From: Chrysaora quinquecirrha
Taxonomy: Eukaryota; Cnidaria; Scyphozoa; Semaeostomeae; Pelagiidae
Assembly: GCA_014526335.1 (NCBI GenBank)
Contig: JACTAT010000040.1
Span: forward strand, 1,868,119 to 1,932,118
Direction: 5' to 3'
DNA length: 64,000 nt
The notes under the pieces are model-generated. The model did no database searches. It was given only the letters and a program-made list of their open reading frames with translations, and was not told where the DNA came from. The translations under genes were made by a program, and so were the position numbers. This document shows positions 1 through 12,974 of the stretch, piece after piece. How positions within the stretch are numbered: position 1 is the first letter of the stretch; each line of letters starts with the position of its first letter.

Positions 1-118
1 CCACCCGGTATGACAAACTTGTATGCTGCTGACGTTTTCTTCAAATTCGCTTACATTAATTCACAGCTTCTTGGTTGTAGGGACAGTCGTGTTTAGCAAG
101 CCCTTAGAATATACTTAA

Positions 119-941
119 GGACCTGGCCAAACGACCAAGCATCTTTGTTAAGCATTTAAAATTCGGTTGTCAAGCACAATGTTTGAGCGTTAGGCTACCT
201 TATCATAAAACACTCCTTGCAACAAGCAGAAAATGTTGAAGTTTTCAACAAAAACATTGTCCAGCAAAAACTGCTTGTCAAGTAATGTTTGGCAACATGG
301 CTTATATTACGGTCAAACATTGTTTGTCATGCCAATCTCAGGCTACGTTTACGGTCCAGATCGGTCCAGATCAGTTCTAGTTTTTTTACGGATAGGCCTT
401 CCGTTTACACGAGACACGGATCCGATCTACTTTTGGGTCTAGCAATTGACGCATGCGTGGTTACTGAATATTTCTATAGTGATTTATAATAATATTTTCG
501 AAGAGAGCCAGTTTTGGATCAGATCCACCTGTTTACACGATGTAAAAGTAGATCGGATCTAAACTGGAACGCTTTTCAAAGCGATCCAAAAGCAGGTCGA
601 TTCACGGACCAAAAGTGGATCGGATCTACGAATTGTGTGTAAACGCAAGGCCTATCCGTACCAAAAGTAGATCTGATCCACTTTAGATCCGATCAATTTT
701 TCCTCGTGTAAACGGGGTCTCAACGGCATTGTTTGATTGTTTGGCCACGTTATTAAACATTGCTTACGACAAGCAGAAGTCATAATGAATTCTTCCCTGG
801 TTGTCTCTTTGTCACTCTTTGTCAAGTTTAGCGATGTGGCCAAGCGGTTTAAACTTTATATGTGACAAGCAGCAGTTGAATGTTTGACAAACAATGTTTA
901 ATTGATTGCTCGTTTTAGCTTATTTTATTCAGGGCCTTACA
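119..941. repeat. Inverted-repeat element of the GGCCAAACGATCAAACATT family (left copy)
   Basis: Starts AGGACCTGGCCAAACGACC and ends near CAGGGCCTTA. Multiple internal copies of CAAACATTGTT in both orientations. A second fold-back element (345-720) is inserted in it. No coding content. Confidence 0.55.
345..720. repeat. Fold-back element with GATCCGATCTACTTTTGG repeats
   Basis: Left part GGATAGGCCTTCCGTTTACA followed by GATCCGATCTACTTTTGG. The right part has the reverse complements (AAGGCCTATCCGTACCAAAA and CGTGTAAACGG), with further copies of the motif between. Confidence 0.55.
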
Positions 942-1024
942 ATGTATAGAATCAATTTGCATCTTATTTAAGACTATTGCCTAAATTCTTGAAGCCAAAA
1001 ATGAAAATATTTTTTATCTCTTAG

Positions 1025-4000
1025 GGTCTTCACAGTGCCAGTGTTCCTGGAATTCTCGCATTGGATTTGCAAGACTCTGACCCATCCAAAGCTATTACAG
1101 GTAGCTTCATTTTACTATTGCTGTAATGTTTTTGCTGAAATGTTTCAGCTTTTTTCAGCCTTTCATAGCAAGACGGCTTCATAGTTGGTCAAATCACATT
1201 GGGAACAGAACTTGCTACGCAGCTTGTCTTAGCTAATTTTGATTTGTGTTGCACATTTCTGTCGATACAAAGTTGATAAAAAAACTGTATGAAAATCAAC
1301 TTGTCATTACTTGACAAGGGAAAATAACGTTGGAAACTGGACTTAGTCACCTAGTATTGGCTAGTCTAATTCTTATCTATTGTGCCCTTTTTTTATTTTC
1401 AATAAACTTAAAAACGATTATTGAACGATCTATCTTTTTTCAGGTGGTGTTGACAAAATGCAGTTGTTTTCCACAAGGAAACAGAACAGGTTGCTACTTG
1501 CTATAATTTTTCCTTTCTTGCCCAAAATTGAACCACATTCAATTCAATTCAATTCAGTTTGAAAAGCATGACTCAGCATCAAGGTAACCCTTAGACTTAT
1601 TACCTGAAGCGTAGTTATCGCTGTTGAATTGATCTGCTGGACGCTCAAACTACGAACGGACGGTAGCTCATAGGGTTTCCAGTTTGAGCGATCTCATTTT
1701 AGTGTTAGCCTCGGTCTGATGAGCGATAACTGGGACTCAGGGACTCAAGTAATAAGTCTAGGTAACCTTTTCACTGAACATCTCAACTTTCTCTGAAATT
1801 AAATTGAATTTTTGTCACTTTGCGGTACATTTAATAACTTCTTGTCTTTGGTTAAAAAAAGAGGTCATGACAATTTTTAAGGTGTACAATAGGGTGAAAG
1901 TTTTACTGCTTTTTGTTTATGTTTATAGGTGTCTTAAAGACAGTGGAAGGACATTCCATAGTTGAGCCCAAATAAGGCCCTTAATCTTACGTGAATAGTT
2001 TCTTGACCTTGCTTGACATTTTATTTTATTTCAAAGGTTGCTGCGGTTCTTAAAGGCCATGCGAAGAAGGTTACTGGTGTCATCTATCATCCATACGAGG
2101 TTGTCATTTAAATTCTTCATTTTTTGCCTAATGGATGCAATTTGCAACCGAGGCCAGGTACAAGAGAAAATGGGCACGGTTCGACATGTGAATCAATTAT
2201 TGTGCCAAGTGCCAAGCCTATGCCGTGCTAAAATGTTGCTATGCCTAAACATATTACACTTGTGGTGTATTGAACTCTTGATGCAATCTACGTGGTGCTT
2301 CATATTCCATCAAAAGGAATAGTCTATTTTATAAGCTGAGAAACCCAATCTTCCAAAACAGCAAGATGTCTAATGAATGTTGTTATAGGTGCGGTAATCA
2401 TGCCTCAATGACCTCGCAGCCCCTTTCTTGACGTTTTAGGCCCTGACCAAACGATCAAACATTGTTAGTCAACCATTTTGAATTAGCTGTACAACAAATG
2501 TTTGACCGTTTGGCCACGTCCAAAAGCATTGCATGACAGGCAAAAGCAACAAATTTTTTCGCGTGATATTTTTGAAAAAGTTCAAAAACAATTTTTGCAA
2601 GCATCACGCATAAAATCTTGGACGAGCAAAAAATGTTGGGTTGGACGAGCAAAAATGTCTTAAGCAAAAATGTTGGACGAGCAATGCTTTTGGACGTGGC
2701 CAAACGGTCAAACATTTGTTGTAAAGCAAATCTCAAATGTTTAACCAACATGTGACCAACATGTTTGATCGTTTGGCCAGGGCCTTCGATGGCACCTTTC
2801 CTAAACTTACTCAACTAATTCATTCTTGTAATCTTGAATGATAGGATATTGCAGTGACAGCATCTGCAGACAGTACTGTACGTGTATGGAACATACCGAA
2901 TGCTTCCTGTGGACATGTCATTAAGGTAACATGCTTCGAAATTTCCCACATGAGTTAAACTAGTATACACTGACTTTCTAAATTTGTAGTTGTGTTTGCT
3001 GTGCAATGGTAAAACTATTACGACAAGCGATAATTACAATGTGCATTCGAAATTTCACCTTCTGATGCGATCATGCTACCGAGCCTCTACGCGCTAATAT
3101 GGTGGATACGCACTACTGTGGTGGTCTTTTTGCTTGATTTGAACATGAATACATGAAACAAAAAATCACAGTAATGCGCATCAACCGCATTGTTGCGTAT
3201 AGGTTCGCTAGTGTGATGCTTGCTAGAATTCATACACATTTATGCAAATGTTATTCGTTTAAATTGTACATATTTGATGTATTCATTCATAAATAGCATA
3301 TCAATGTAATCAATCAAGTTTTTTTCATAAATCGATGAGTTTTAAGTAAGGGTTACTTCAAACCAAGTAGGCAAATCTTAAAAAGCTGAAGGAAAAACTT
3401 GTTATTCAATTCCAATCGTGATTTCTCTTTAATTCCAGATTAATTCTTGTCGTTACTGCTTCCCAACGTAAATGTTAATTCTCGGATAACATTTTAATTA
3501 GGCCAAGTAAAGAGATGATTTAACTTTCCCTAGATTGCTCCGGTTTGATTTAAGTTTTGTCTGGAAGGTTCACACGCCTTGAAATAAGTCAACTTCCATA
3601 CTTTCAATCAAATACTGATTTTCTTTGAAACTTAAATTGCATTTTATGGGCTAACAGGAAATGTCGTTGGCAAATTTGCCTTTCTGATGTATGTTCGTAC
3701 AAGTGTACCAACGATGTTTACGCCCTATTTACGAGAAATGTCGAATGAACATAGCGATCATACATTGTTGTGTGACCGAACATTTTATCGTTTTGCCACC
3801 CTGTTTGATGTGTGCTGCTAGTGTATGCTGGTGTATATTTCTGTATCTTGATTTTCGATAGAGTTAGAAGCTGGTCTAACTTTTCATCATACATCAGCAT
3901 ACATGTGTATGTTCGTCCAACATTTCTCGTTTGGATAGGCCCTAACACGTATTACATCAATACACAAATTATAGTTGTGCAGCCTCTGCTAACAAAACCA

Positions 4001-7000
4001 ACAAAAACTTTCGTCTTAGCCATCATTTCTTCGTATAACGAAACCTCTGTGCAGCTAACACCTCTTTTCTGAAATATAAAAAGCGTAGCAGTACAGCTTT
4101 AAGTAATCCCTTAGTAATGTGGAGTTGAAGGAGTCCATATATAGCCGATTCATATTGTTGACGAATGTCAGACCCTTGCCAAACGATCAAACATTGTTTA
4201 TCGAAAATTGTAAATCTACTTACCAAGCATTGTTGGGACGTTTTGCCGAATCCTAAAAACATTGCTTGACGAGCGGAATTGCTATGTTTCTTACAAGCAA
4301 AAAATATTAACTAGCAAGGATTTGCAACGTGGCCAAACTGTAAAATTTTCTGCTTGATTTATAAATTTTAGAGGCTTGACAAACAAAATTGGATCATTTG
4401 ACAAGTGCCTAAGGCTACTCTTTTGGACATAATTTATGTAAAGCAATATACGTTGAGATGGCTTTATTCTGTTTTTAGAGGTTTTCAGCTATAGTTGTAG
4501 ACTTTCTTTTACGTTGATAGTTTTATCATTTTTCAACAGCCACATTCGTCAGCTATTACTGGGCTTAGTTTGCATGCTACAGGTATAGTTTTCTTCTCTG
4601 TATCTCTTCGTGTTTTAATCATTAGCGAGGCCAGGTAATATCCAAGAATGGAAACAGGATTCGCAGGCTCCAGTGATCCCCGGCCCCCTGCTCCTTGCAA
4701 TCTCCCGCAATGACAAGACTATGGTTGACATAAAGCCTATTTAGTTACAATTTCGTATTTTTAATTTTTCTATGTTTTAACTTTATTAACAAAGCAGTAT
4801 TGGCTGTTCCACTGTGCAGATTTAACATGCTGTGAAAAAGTTCGACTAGACAAGACAAATTTAGGGGACAATGATAATAATATCTAGGGGTAGGGTTAGG
4901 GAAGGAGCAAGCCATTGTTCTAGAGAATTTGTAACAAAATTCGGTCTTGGGTTGGAATGCATTTTTGTGTTCGAAGAACTTCGAACACATTGGTGTGGGG
5001 TGGATGTCACTCACTCACTCACTCACTCACTCACTCACACACTCACACACTCACCAACTAACCAACGCTTGAACAATGGAAAACGTGTAACAATAGGGCC
5101 ATTGTCAAGAATGCCATTAGGGCCATTGTCTCGGCCATTTATGCGCAATTTGCGGTTAGTTGTTCACAATTCGGCCTGCAAGCACTTTTGTCAATCTGGG
5201 GTAACTGACTCATCCTTGTTTACTAAATGGAACTGGAAAATTGCCACCTTGCTTTGGTAAATGACATTTCAGGCATTCTCAACATTTAACAAAGAGTTTT
5301 GCCAAAGAGCGGCAATTTCAAAACAGTTTTCAAAACAAATCATCATTAATATTATCCTCACGATGAAAATCGTCATAATAATAATAATGATAATCATCAT
5401 CATCATCATCATCATGATTACTATCACCACCATTGACGGTGTGCAACATCTAAAGGAACGCTACCACCACCACAACCAGCCCTACAACCATCACCTCGAC
5501 CACCCCTATCACCACCACCGGAACCACCCTACAACCATCACCTCGACCACCCTTATCACCACCACCACAACTACCCCTACAACCATCACCACGATCACCC
5601 CTATCACAACCACCACAACCACCCCTTCAGCACCACACCCACCTCTATCACCACCACCATACCCACCATACAACCACAATCACCCCTACCAACCAGCATC
5701 ATGATCATCGTGTTCATCAACATCATCATCATAACCACCACCATTATCATCATAATCATTATCGTCATCGTTGTGCATACCGATGAACATCTTTCATCAT
5801 TTGACCGAAATAGCTATATTCAACCAGAGTCGTTCTTCGAACATGCCCATAGGGCCCCTATGTTTGGCTATAAAAGCAGGCAATGTAAAGAAGAAAAAAA
5901 AAGACAAGTACGCGACAGTAATTTTTTTAATTTTTCAGGTGATTATGTTCTTACGTCATCATCTGACGAGGCAAGTAAATTTGTTTCTTCCCTTTCTGCG
6001 CATTTTTGCTGCATTATATCGACATTACGTTGTAATCATCCTGTCATTCTATTCTTGCTTTGTTTTTAATCCATAAGGCGGTATTTTCGAATTATTTTAT
6101 TATAATAATATTATTTTTCCTCACAGCATTGGGCACTTTCAGACATCAGAGCTGGACGCGTTCTTTGCAAGAGCCTCTCAGATCCAAACTCAAGCCATGG
6201 TATGTATAAATCTCATAATTACATGTAAAGATAAATATTTTTGCCCAAAGAGTGTCTATCACACTTAAATAACTATTCCCCTAATGAAAGGAACTAGCAT
6301 TAGACTTTCTAGTTCCTGTAGTTTCTCGACAGGATCTTAAATTTTTGAAAAAACGTACGAATTAGACGAAAGAATTCTAAGGAATTATAGAAAAACAATA
6401 GCATTTTTAGCAGGGTTTACAAGATTTCCAAAGAGCTACTTGTCCGTCGTTGAATCTTCGACGTCTTGTTCAATTTCAGTTTCTTCAATTAATAGCCATG
6501 TTGTCGTTTCAAAGACTGACCTCTACCTATACCTTTTCCTATAACGCTACCAAATCTATGGTTAAGCGAAAGGACTTTGCCCAACTCCCAGTTCGAACTG
6601 TCCCACATCTGAGACAAATATTAGATCTATAGTCTTTAAGGTGCGCGAGCTCTTTTTTCCTAGCGAGCATTGTTTGCAGCATTTGTTCAAATCGTTAATA
6701 TTCCTTTACTGTATTTTTGCAAAAAAAAATCCGCTAAATCGATATACGTGTCTCAACGGTTCTGGCTTTCTGCCATCTCATCACCACGGAAAAATTCATG
6801 AAAATTTCCTTTTCTCCATATCCAGTTCTTATCCTCATAAAAGCTTCCAACATTCATTGTTTGCTTTAGGGCTGACTTGTGCACAGTTTCATCCAGATGG
6901 TTTGATCTTTGGTACTGGAACAAGCGACAGGTAAACTTGATTTGTTTGAAATGATAATGCAGTCAAAATTCCGTAATAGTTCCGTAATTCCGGTATACAG

Positions 7001-10000
7001 TTGGCACTGGGTCAAAACTTAACTTCAATACTAGGCTTTTGCAGAGGAGGCTCCATGGAGAGGGGTCTTGGCAGAGATAAGGCGAAATTGAGGTTGTACA
7101 GTAATACTAATAAGCAACCTACTATTCAGTTGGTTTTGGCCTTTTTTCTCTTTTCTTCCTTCTCATTTTCTCATATATTTCCTATTTTTTTCTTATCAAT
7201 TTAGCGTCATCAAGATTTGGGATCTGAAGGAGAAAGCTAATGTTGCCAATTTCCCTGGACACTCTGGACCTATTTCTTGTATTTCATTCTCAGAAAATGG
7301 GTGAGTGTGTAGATACTGATCAGATACAACATTCGAGCAAGTATCATCGGCTGTCTAATGGTGACGTGTCATCCACTGTGTATGACCATATTGAGCAAGG
7401 ATTTATGGACTTGGTTTTAACAGTCACATTATAGTGTGTCCCCGACCCCAACATTGCATTCAATGATAGACACTGCTAGACACAACGAGGATGCTCAGGG
7501 GAAGTTTTAAAAAGTTGAACTCAGCTCAAATCTTCGGTCTTGCTCCTATGATTAGAACTTCGGCAACTTCATATAGGCCATATAGAGAGCGTTACCTATA
7601 ATAGACGCTTCCGCAAAAGATGGCCGCCGTTTTTGCCTACTGTTTTCATTAAGGATTTTCGAAAGGAATTCTGGGAATAATTTCGTTAGTTACGTATTTT
7701 ACATAGCTGCAGGCGTTGAATTCGTAGCTAAGGAAATTATTCCCCGAATTCCCTTCGCAAAATCTTATAAAAAACAAGGGGTTGACAGAAACGGCGGCCA
7801 TCTTTTGTGGAAACCTCTATTGCTGGTTATCCCTATGCTGTGTCTCCAATGCATTGTCAGCAATGTGTCCTCGATTGTTACAACTATATGAAAACAAGGC
7901 TCTAAATTAAGAGATAATTCCTGCGTGGCATGTCCCCTCGATGTCTCCAAGCTTAGCCACCTCGGAAACTTTGTAGCACTTGATAAAATCTGTAGCAAGA
8001 GACACCCAAATGTTTCTGGAAGACAACAGAAACATTTCTCGTCTCCTCGACACCACTTGTTGCTCGCTTGTCACTCGCCTGTTTACCCACCCTGGAAGAC
8101 ACAGCGAATACAATGTCGTGCGTGACATGTCTTGTAGTTCAGCCACAGCTTAAGACGTTGCTGTTTCAACTCAAACACCTTTCTTTAAGAACTTCATTCT
8201 CTTTCAAGATACTATCTTGCTACTGCTGCAGATGACTCTGTCGTTAAGTTATGGGATCTTAGAAAACTGAAGAATTTCAAGACTATTGCTTTGGAAGAAA
8301 GAGATGAGGTACTGATATTTTTCAATCAAGTCCAAAGCATCGAAAATGATGAATTCTATTGATCTGAACTCATTTCTAGTTCGTTTCACTTCTAATGCAC
8401 AATCAAAATTAAAATGAGAGAATCTGCAAAGTCTACCAAACCTTCCTATAGAGGCACATAGAAGGTTTTGAAGGCCTTTCGAATCTGTCAAGTGAACCTT
8501 TTTCAGAATTTATGCTGAAATAAAAACGAATTCGAAGGCTTCGACATTGCACGAGTCTCAGTTCCGCTCATTAAATCTAGAGACCAATAACAAAAGCAAT
8601 TCGCTATACTGAGCAGCTTTCTAACAACAGCAACAACTAAAGATGGCAGCTGCGATAACTGGGACTCGTGTTATAAGTCTACTTTGTAAGTAACATCTTC
8701 CAGAATTGAATTGGTCCATTTCAAAGACCCCCAAGATTTGTTCCCATGTTTAATAATGGCCCTTCTTATTTTGTAGATCAAAGGTCTCTGTTTTGATAAG
8801 AGTGGCCAGTATATGGCAGTTGCTGGAACTACCATACAGTAAGTCCCAGTTACATTCCTTTCCATTGCATTTTCAATTTCTTTTTTATATACATTATTAT
8901 ATCTAGTCGAGACACAATAAAACTCGAATTTTCGGCACTCCGTGTTGATCTTTTCCGCGTTTACACTTGTTCCAGGGAAAAGCAAAAGCGGCAGGCAAAC
9001 GTAATAGCGGTTGGCGACAAAGGTCTCTCAGCGCTTTGTAGCCACCGCTGTCTCTTTTCCGCGTTGACTCTTGTTCCAGTGAAAAGCAAAAGCGGCAGGC
9101 AAACGTAATAGCGGTTGGCGACAAAGGTCTCTCAGCGCTTTGTAGCCACCGCTGTCTCTTTTCCGCGTTGACACTTGTTCCAGGGAAGAGCAAAAGCGGC
9201 AGGCAAACGTAATAGCGGTTGGCGACAAAGGTCTCTCAGCGCTTTGTAGCCACCGCTGTCTCTTTTCCGCGTTGACTCTTGTTCCAGTGAAAAGCAAAAG
9301 CGGCAGGCAAACGTAATAGCGGTTGGCAACGAAGGTCGCTCAGCGCTTTGTAGCCACCGTTGCGTATCTACCATATCTGATTGACAAGCACTTTAAACAT
9401 TCCCCTGTTATAGTTCATGTTCAGTGCGAATGATAAGAACTGACTGCTCGCTGAAAATCTACAGCCGCCAATAGTAAATCTGCTTCACTACAGCAACAAT
9501 GCTGTTGAATATTCTTACGAATTCTGCAGTTTCACATTTGGGAAAGGAATGGAATTCCATTGTTTTTGGGAGGAAAATTGGACCAACTCGATAAAAACGT
9601 AAAGTAAATAAAGGGGAAAATAGTATATTTATGCATGTGAAGGATTTGTAGCCCTGAAGCAACTTACAAAAAACAGATAAGGCCAGATCGGTGTAGTAGT
9701 CAAATAGCACTAAAATCCGAATGCTCAATGGCTTATCAAAAATTATGGATGTTGTTCATTAACAGCGAAATGGATTGGCCCTAGAATTATATATTTGGAA
9801 AGAGTACACAATCTTTGAATGGAAACAGTCATTCTTTTAACAGAACAGATTTCTGTTGCAATGCAAAAGCCTGTTTTCTTTTGCGGATCTATCTATTTAT
9901 GTTTCAATGTTTGCTTTATTTTTAAATGTTAATTTTTACTTGATTTTAAGATAAATCATTTTGGCAATACACGCTTTTTTTATGAAGAGCCGCTTTATAA

Positions 10001-11200
10001 GGAACCTACATGTAGAAGGCCCGAAAATTTAAAGAGCTTATACTACTAAAGAGAAATCATTAAGGAACTTTTGAATGTTGAATACTTTCATCACAGCAAA
10101 TAATCAAGAATTAGAAAGCCGGTTCCATTCATTTGCAGTCGAAAATCACATAAATTGTACGTTAAGCATGTATCCAGTGTTTCTTTGAGTAGTCTCGAGC
10201 TTTGCTCACATGCAAATGTCTCTCTTTTATTGTTAAGACCACTGTATGTGCAGTTAAGGTTAAGGAACTATTAAGGAACTTTTGGAACTACAATTGCCTC
10301 AAAAGAGGCCCAAAAATAAGGAACTTTAAGAACTAGGCCTTGAGTTAGGCTCCTTATACAAAAAAGCGTGTACTCTTTATTATGCTATTATAATTTAAGT
10401 CAACTTTGTGCCACGAGAGTATTTCATTTTACAAGGTTTTCAAGTCAATTTCTAACTCCTATGAAAGGCTCTATAAAAAAAACGTGTTCAATATTTACAA
10501 TTCAATATTTTTCAATTTTAAGGATTTATCTTGTGAAGCAATGGAATCTTTTGACAACTCTTTCTGGTAAGCATTCGATTTACTTTGACGATTCGTCTAG
10601 TAAGGTATGAGGATGCGAGGGGCAATCCACTCCTTGGCATCTCGTACAACCTCAGTTGCAATCTCTGTAGATTTCATAGGAATCTTGTGAGAGTCCCTTT
10701 TTTGAATAGGAATCTCGTACGCTTTTCGAGGAGTGAAATTCTCCTCCGGTACAGTATATAGGGACGTGCCCCTAATCAAAATTCTTGTCCAGCATGCTAC
10801 TGAGAAATTGCTGTTTATATGTATAAATATTCTTTGTATGTTTGCGAAAAAATGCTGCACAGCCTGAAGCAGAACCCATTGAAATGTCAAATCAGGGAAG
10901 GCATACAGTCCACCATTATCTGCAACACCTCCAACATTTATTAACGCTGCTTTTCTAAATAGGGAAACATGCCTTTTCCCATTAATCAAATAGACTTTCA
11001 CAATCAAGAAACTTTGTTTTCGTGACGCGATAAATTTTTCCAATCCTTCTAAGATGCCTAACTTTTACTGAGTTGTATATTTTCTATTCTTTGCAGACCA
11101 TACTGCCGTGGTAACTAGCATCAAATTCGGTAACAATGCAGAATTCTTGGCATCAGCTGGCATGGATAGGAATCTGAGATATTATGCACCACGAAGATGA
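1025..11200 (+). CDS. PRPF19: Pre-mRNA-processing factor 19, C-terminal WD40 part (5' end outside window)
   Basis: PRPF19 is the E3 ubiquitin ligase core of the nuclear Prp19/NTC complex in splicing and DNA repair. Thirteen exons are visible: 1025-1100, 1444-1489, 2037-2099, 2845-2925, 4540-4582, 5939-5970, 6127-6199, 6870-6930, 7205-7300, 8209-8308, 8777-8838, 10523-10566 and 11097-11200 (TGA). They encode about 293 residues of WD40 propeller. Conserved strings include [47 protein letters not shown] and [11 protein letters not shown]. The U-box and coiled coil lie left of position 1. Exon phases agree throughout except in exon 1444-1489, where the A run 1455-1458 is one base short of the frame needed; adding one A makes the 13 exons a whole number of codons. 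The intron after 5970 starts with GC. Introns are loaded with repeats. Identity is secure from side-by-side resemblance to animal PRPF19. Confidence 0.93.
2438..2786. repeat. MITE-like element, GGCCAAACGATCAAACATT family
   Basis: Ends AGGCCCTGACCAAACGATCA and TGATCGTTTGGCCAGGGCCT are inverted copies. It lies in a PRPF19 intron between 2099 and 2845. The interior repeats CAAAAATGTTGGACGAGC. Confidence 0.7.
3720..3946. repeat. MITE-like element with ACGAGAAATGT ends
   Basis: Left CGCCCTATTTACGAGAAATG, right CATTTCTCGTTTGGATAGGC: imperfect inverted ends about 227 bp apart, in a PRPF19 intron. Confidence 0.6.
4168..4416. repeat. Third GGCCAAACGATCAAACATT element
   Basis: CCTTGCCAAACGATCAAACA at the left end and a degraded right end (TTGACAAGTGCCTAAGG), with CAAACATT-type motifs between. 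Located in a PRPF19 intron. Confidence 0.5.
5008..5790. repeat. Cluster of simple repeats: (TCAC)n, (ATC)n and CCACCA-rich minisatellite
   Basis: (TCAC)n at 5008-5055, (ATC/ATA)n at about 5360-5420, a degenerate CACC/ACCACC tract at 5440-5690, and (ATC)n again at 5698-5775. All lie in one PRPF19 intron. Long ORFs over these are artefacts of the repeats. Confidence 0.85.
5971..6126 (+). other. GC-AG intron of PRPF19
   Basis: The exon ends GACGAG and the intron starts GCAAGT, the classical strong context for a GC donor; it ends CTCACAG. The reading frame (SSSDE then HWALSD) is continuous only with this junction. A nearby GT, four bases downstream, would break the frame. Confidence 0.8.
7590..7830. 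repeat. Palindromic element with AAAGATGGCCGCCGTTT ends
   Basis: AAAAGATGGCCGCCGTTTTT at 7615-7634 is mirrored by AACGGCGGCCATCTTTTGTG at 7790-7809. GAATTCTGGGAATAATT in the left arm pairs with AAATTATTCCCCGAATTC in the right arm. Confidence 0.7.
8950..9366. repeat. Tandem repeat, 104-bp unit, four copies
   Basis: The marker GCGTT falls at 8957, 9061, 9165 and 9269, an exact 104-bp period. Copies 1 and 3 share ACACTTGTTCCAGGG and copies 2 and 4 share ACTCTTGTTCCAGTG, suggesting duplication of a 208-bp dimer. In the PRPF19 intron before exon 10523. Confidence 0.92.
9966..10376. repeat. MITE-like element with TACACGCTTTTTT ends (copy 1)
   Basis: ACACGCTTTTTTTATGAAGA at the left and its inverted form ATACAAAAAAGCGTGTA at the right, each followed inward by a TATAAGGA-type motif. 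Related copies at about 17551-18520 and 50320-50710. Confidence 0.7.
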
Positions 11201-12409
11201 TGTGAATACGGGTGACTTTAAACGCTGTAAGGTTCATCCATTAGAATATCGGTGTATTTCACAGCTGAGATGAACCTACCAGTATTCGTTTTACAGTTTC
11301 AAACGCGATAGACTTGACTAGTACCAACCTAGGGATATTGTTAAGCCTTTACCATAGTGCAAGACTTCTTAAAACTCCTTTCTTAAGATTCGTTTGAATT
11401 TTTCGCTTTGTAAGACTTAAGTATGCAACTAGTCCTTAACTTTTAACTGACCTGATACAGATTTTATTGATAAGGAATTGCCATGTTTATGTTTAGTTAT
11501 ATTAGAAGTGGAGGAACTATTTGCTGCTTCAAGGAGAGATATGATAATGAGGATATCAAGGTAAGATCACATAAAGTTATTTGTAGCTGACAATTCATTG
11601 AGACAGAGAAAGGTAAGTGGTATAGAGGGCCTTTGGTATCCAAGAGTCTAGATCAGGGTTCCACGGCTGCGAACTGGAGGAAGGTTTGCCCTGTTAAATG
11701 TACCAAGTACATTCTATCAAAATTCTATAGTTGCTGGGAATTTTTCGGCTAATAATGTGATGTTCGAGAAAGGCTGCAGGGGTGAAGAATTTCTTTAAAT
11801 CTTTGGGCCGAAATGTAGAGACACGGTGACATTCTCTTATAAATTTCATAAAATAAGTGGGTGAAATTTAATAAGCGGTATTTTAGGTCAAGGTTTAAGC
11901 CTAGTTCGAGATGTCCTCTCGTTGATGTCCATCTGTTTGGCTCCCCAAATCGAATATCTGCCTTCCCTTTTGATTAATTGAGAGGGCAGCATTATCATCT
12001 GTTTGCAGGCTTCAATGGTCTCCCTAGACGTAAAGATGGCCTTCCAATGAAATGAAATGAGGGCAGATTGTAACTGCGGGGTTCATTATATAGTAAATTA
12101 AATCATGAATTGGGTGGTTTTATATATAAATTAAATAATATTCCATCTTCAGTTAATGTACAAAAGAGTATGCAGTAGTTTTACTGTAGCGTCTTAATTG
12201 TTTTGGGTCTGCTTCTTGGTTGATTCTGAGTATATGCATCATTATATCGCGCATAAGAATCCCTAATTTTTCTTGCATATACGCTAAAAACACTCTTACA
12301 TCTGTTCAATTTACTGTCCAACTCTCAGATGTATGCATTGCACCATCTATTGCTTTTGAATAATTTCCTGTTAAACCTACTTAAAACAAATATTTCTCAC
12401 ATAGTTGTC

Positions 12410-12415
12410 AATAAA
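12410..12415 (+). promoter_or_regulatory. Candidate poly(A) signal of PRPF19
   Basis: AATAAA about 1.2 kb after the PRPF19 stop, followed about 25 bases later by a T/GT-rich stretch (12438-12452). It is the clearest canonical hexamer I saw before the next repeat cluster. If used, the 3'UTR is about 1.2 kb. Confidence 0.4.
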
Positions 12416-12974
12416 TGAACGCCTCTTTATGTATTTGAAGTCTGTGTTTTTCCCACCAACCCATCATTTTCCTCTAAAGGGCTTTAGTTCTAAATTTTTG
12501 GGCAGTGCAAACATACGTTTATGTAACATGTTTATTATTTTTTGATATATATAATTATTTAATAGAAACCCGTGAAATTTCACTTCTCGTACATCTGTTA
12601 GGAATAATATTTGTTATCTTATTTCATGCTATTCTTTTATTTTCTATTCTAGCTCCTCAAAAGTTGAAGGAAGAAGTTGTTTGCTTTTAAAACTGTGACC
12701 CTATTATTAACTAATATGTTTTCGTACATCATGCACAAGGTAATGAAACTTTTATTTGGACGTTATTCACTTTTGCTTTGGGTCATGTCTTGTTAAAGTT
12801 TGCCTAGGTTAAGGGTTACGAGTTTGCCTTTTCCGTTAATTGTTTGCTCTTAATGATAATTCCAAATCTATGACTTTCTTAATATATATGTATATATAAC
12901 AAAAATATGACACATATAGGTATGTAACAGGACATATACATATAATATATTTATGAATTCATGTATATATATAT

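Noticed and set aside
5261..5704. 147-codon ORF rich in Thr/Pro/His
   Set aside because: It covers a CACC minisatellite in a PRPF19 intron and has no domain.
10597..11043. 148-codon minus-strand ORF in the last PRPF19 intron
   Set aside because: No recognisable domain, no splice partners, antisense within an intron; probably chance or part of an old repeat.
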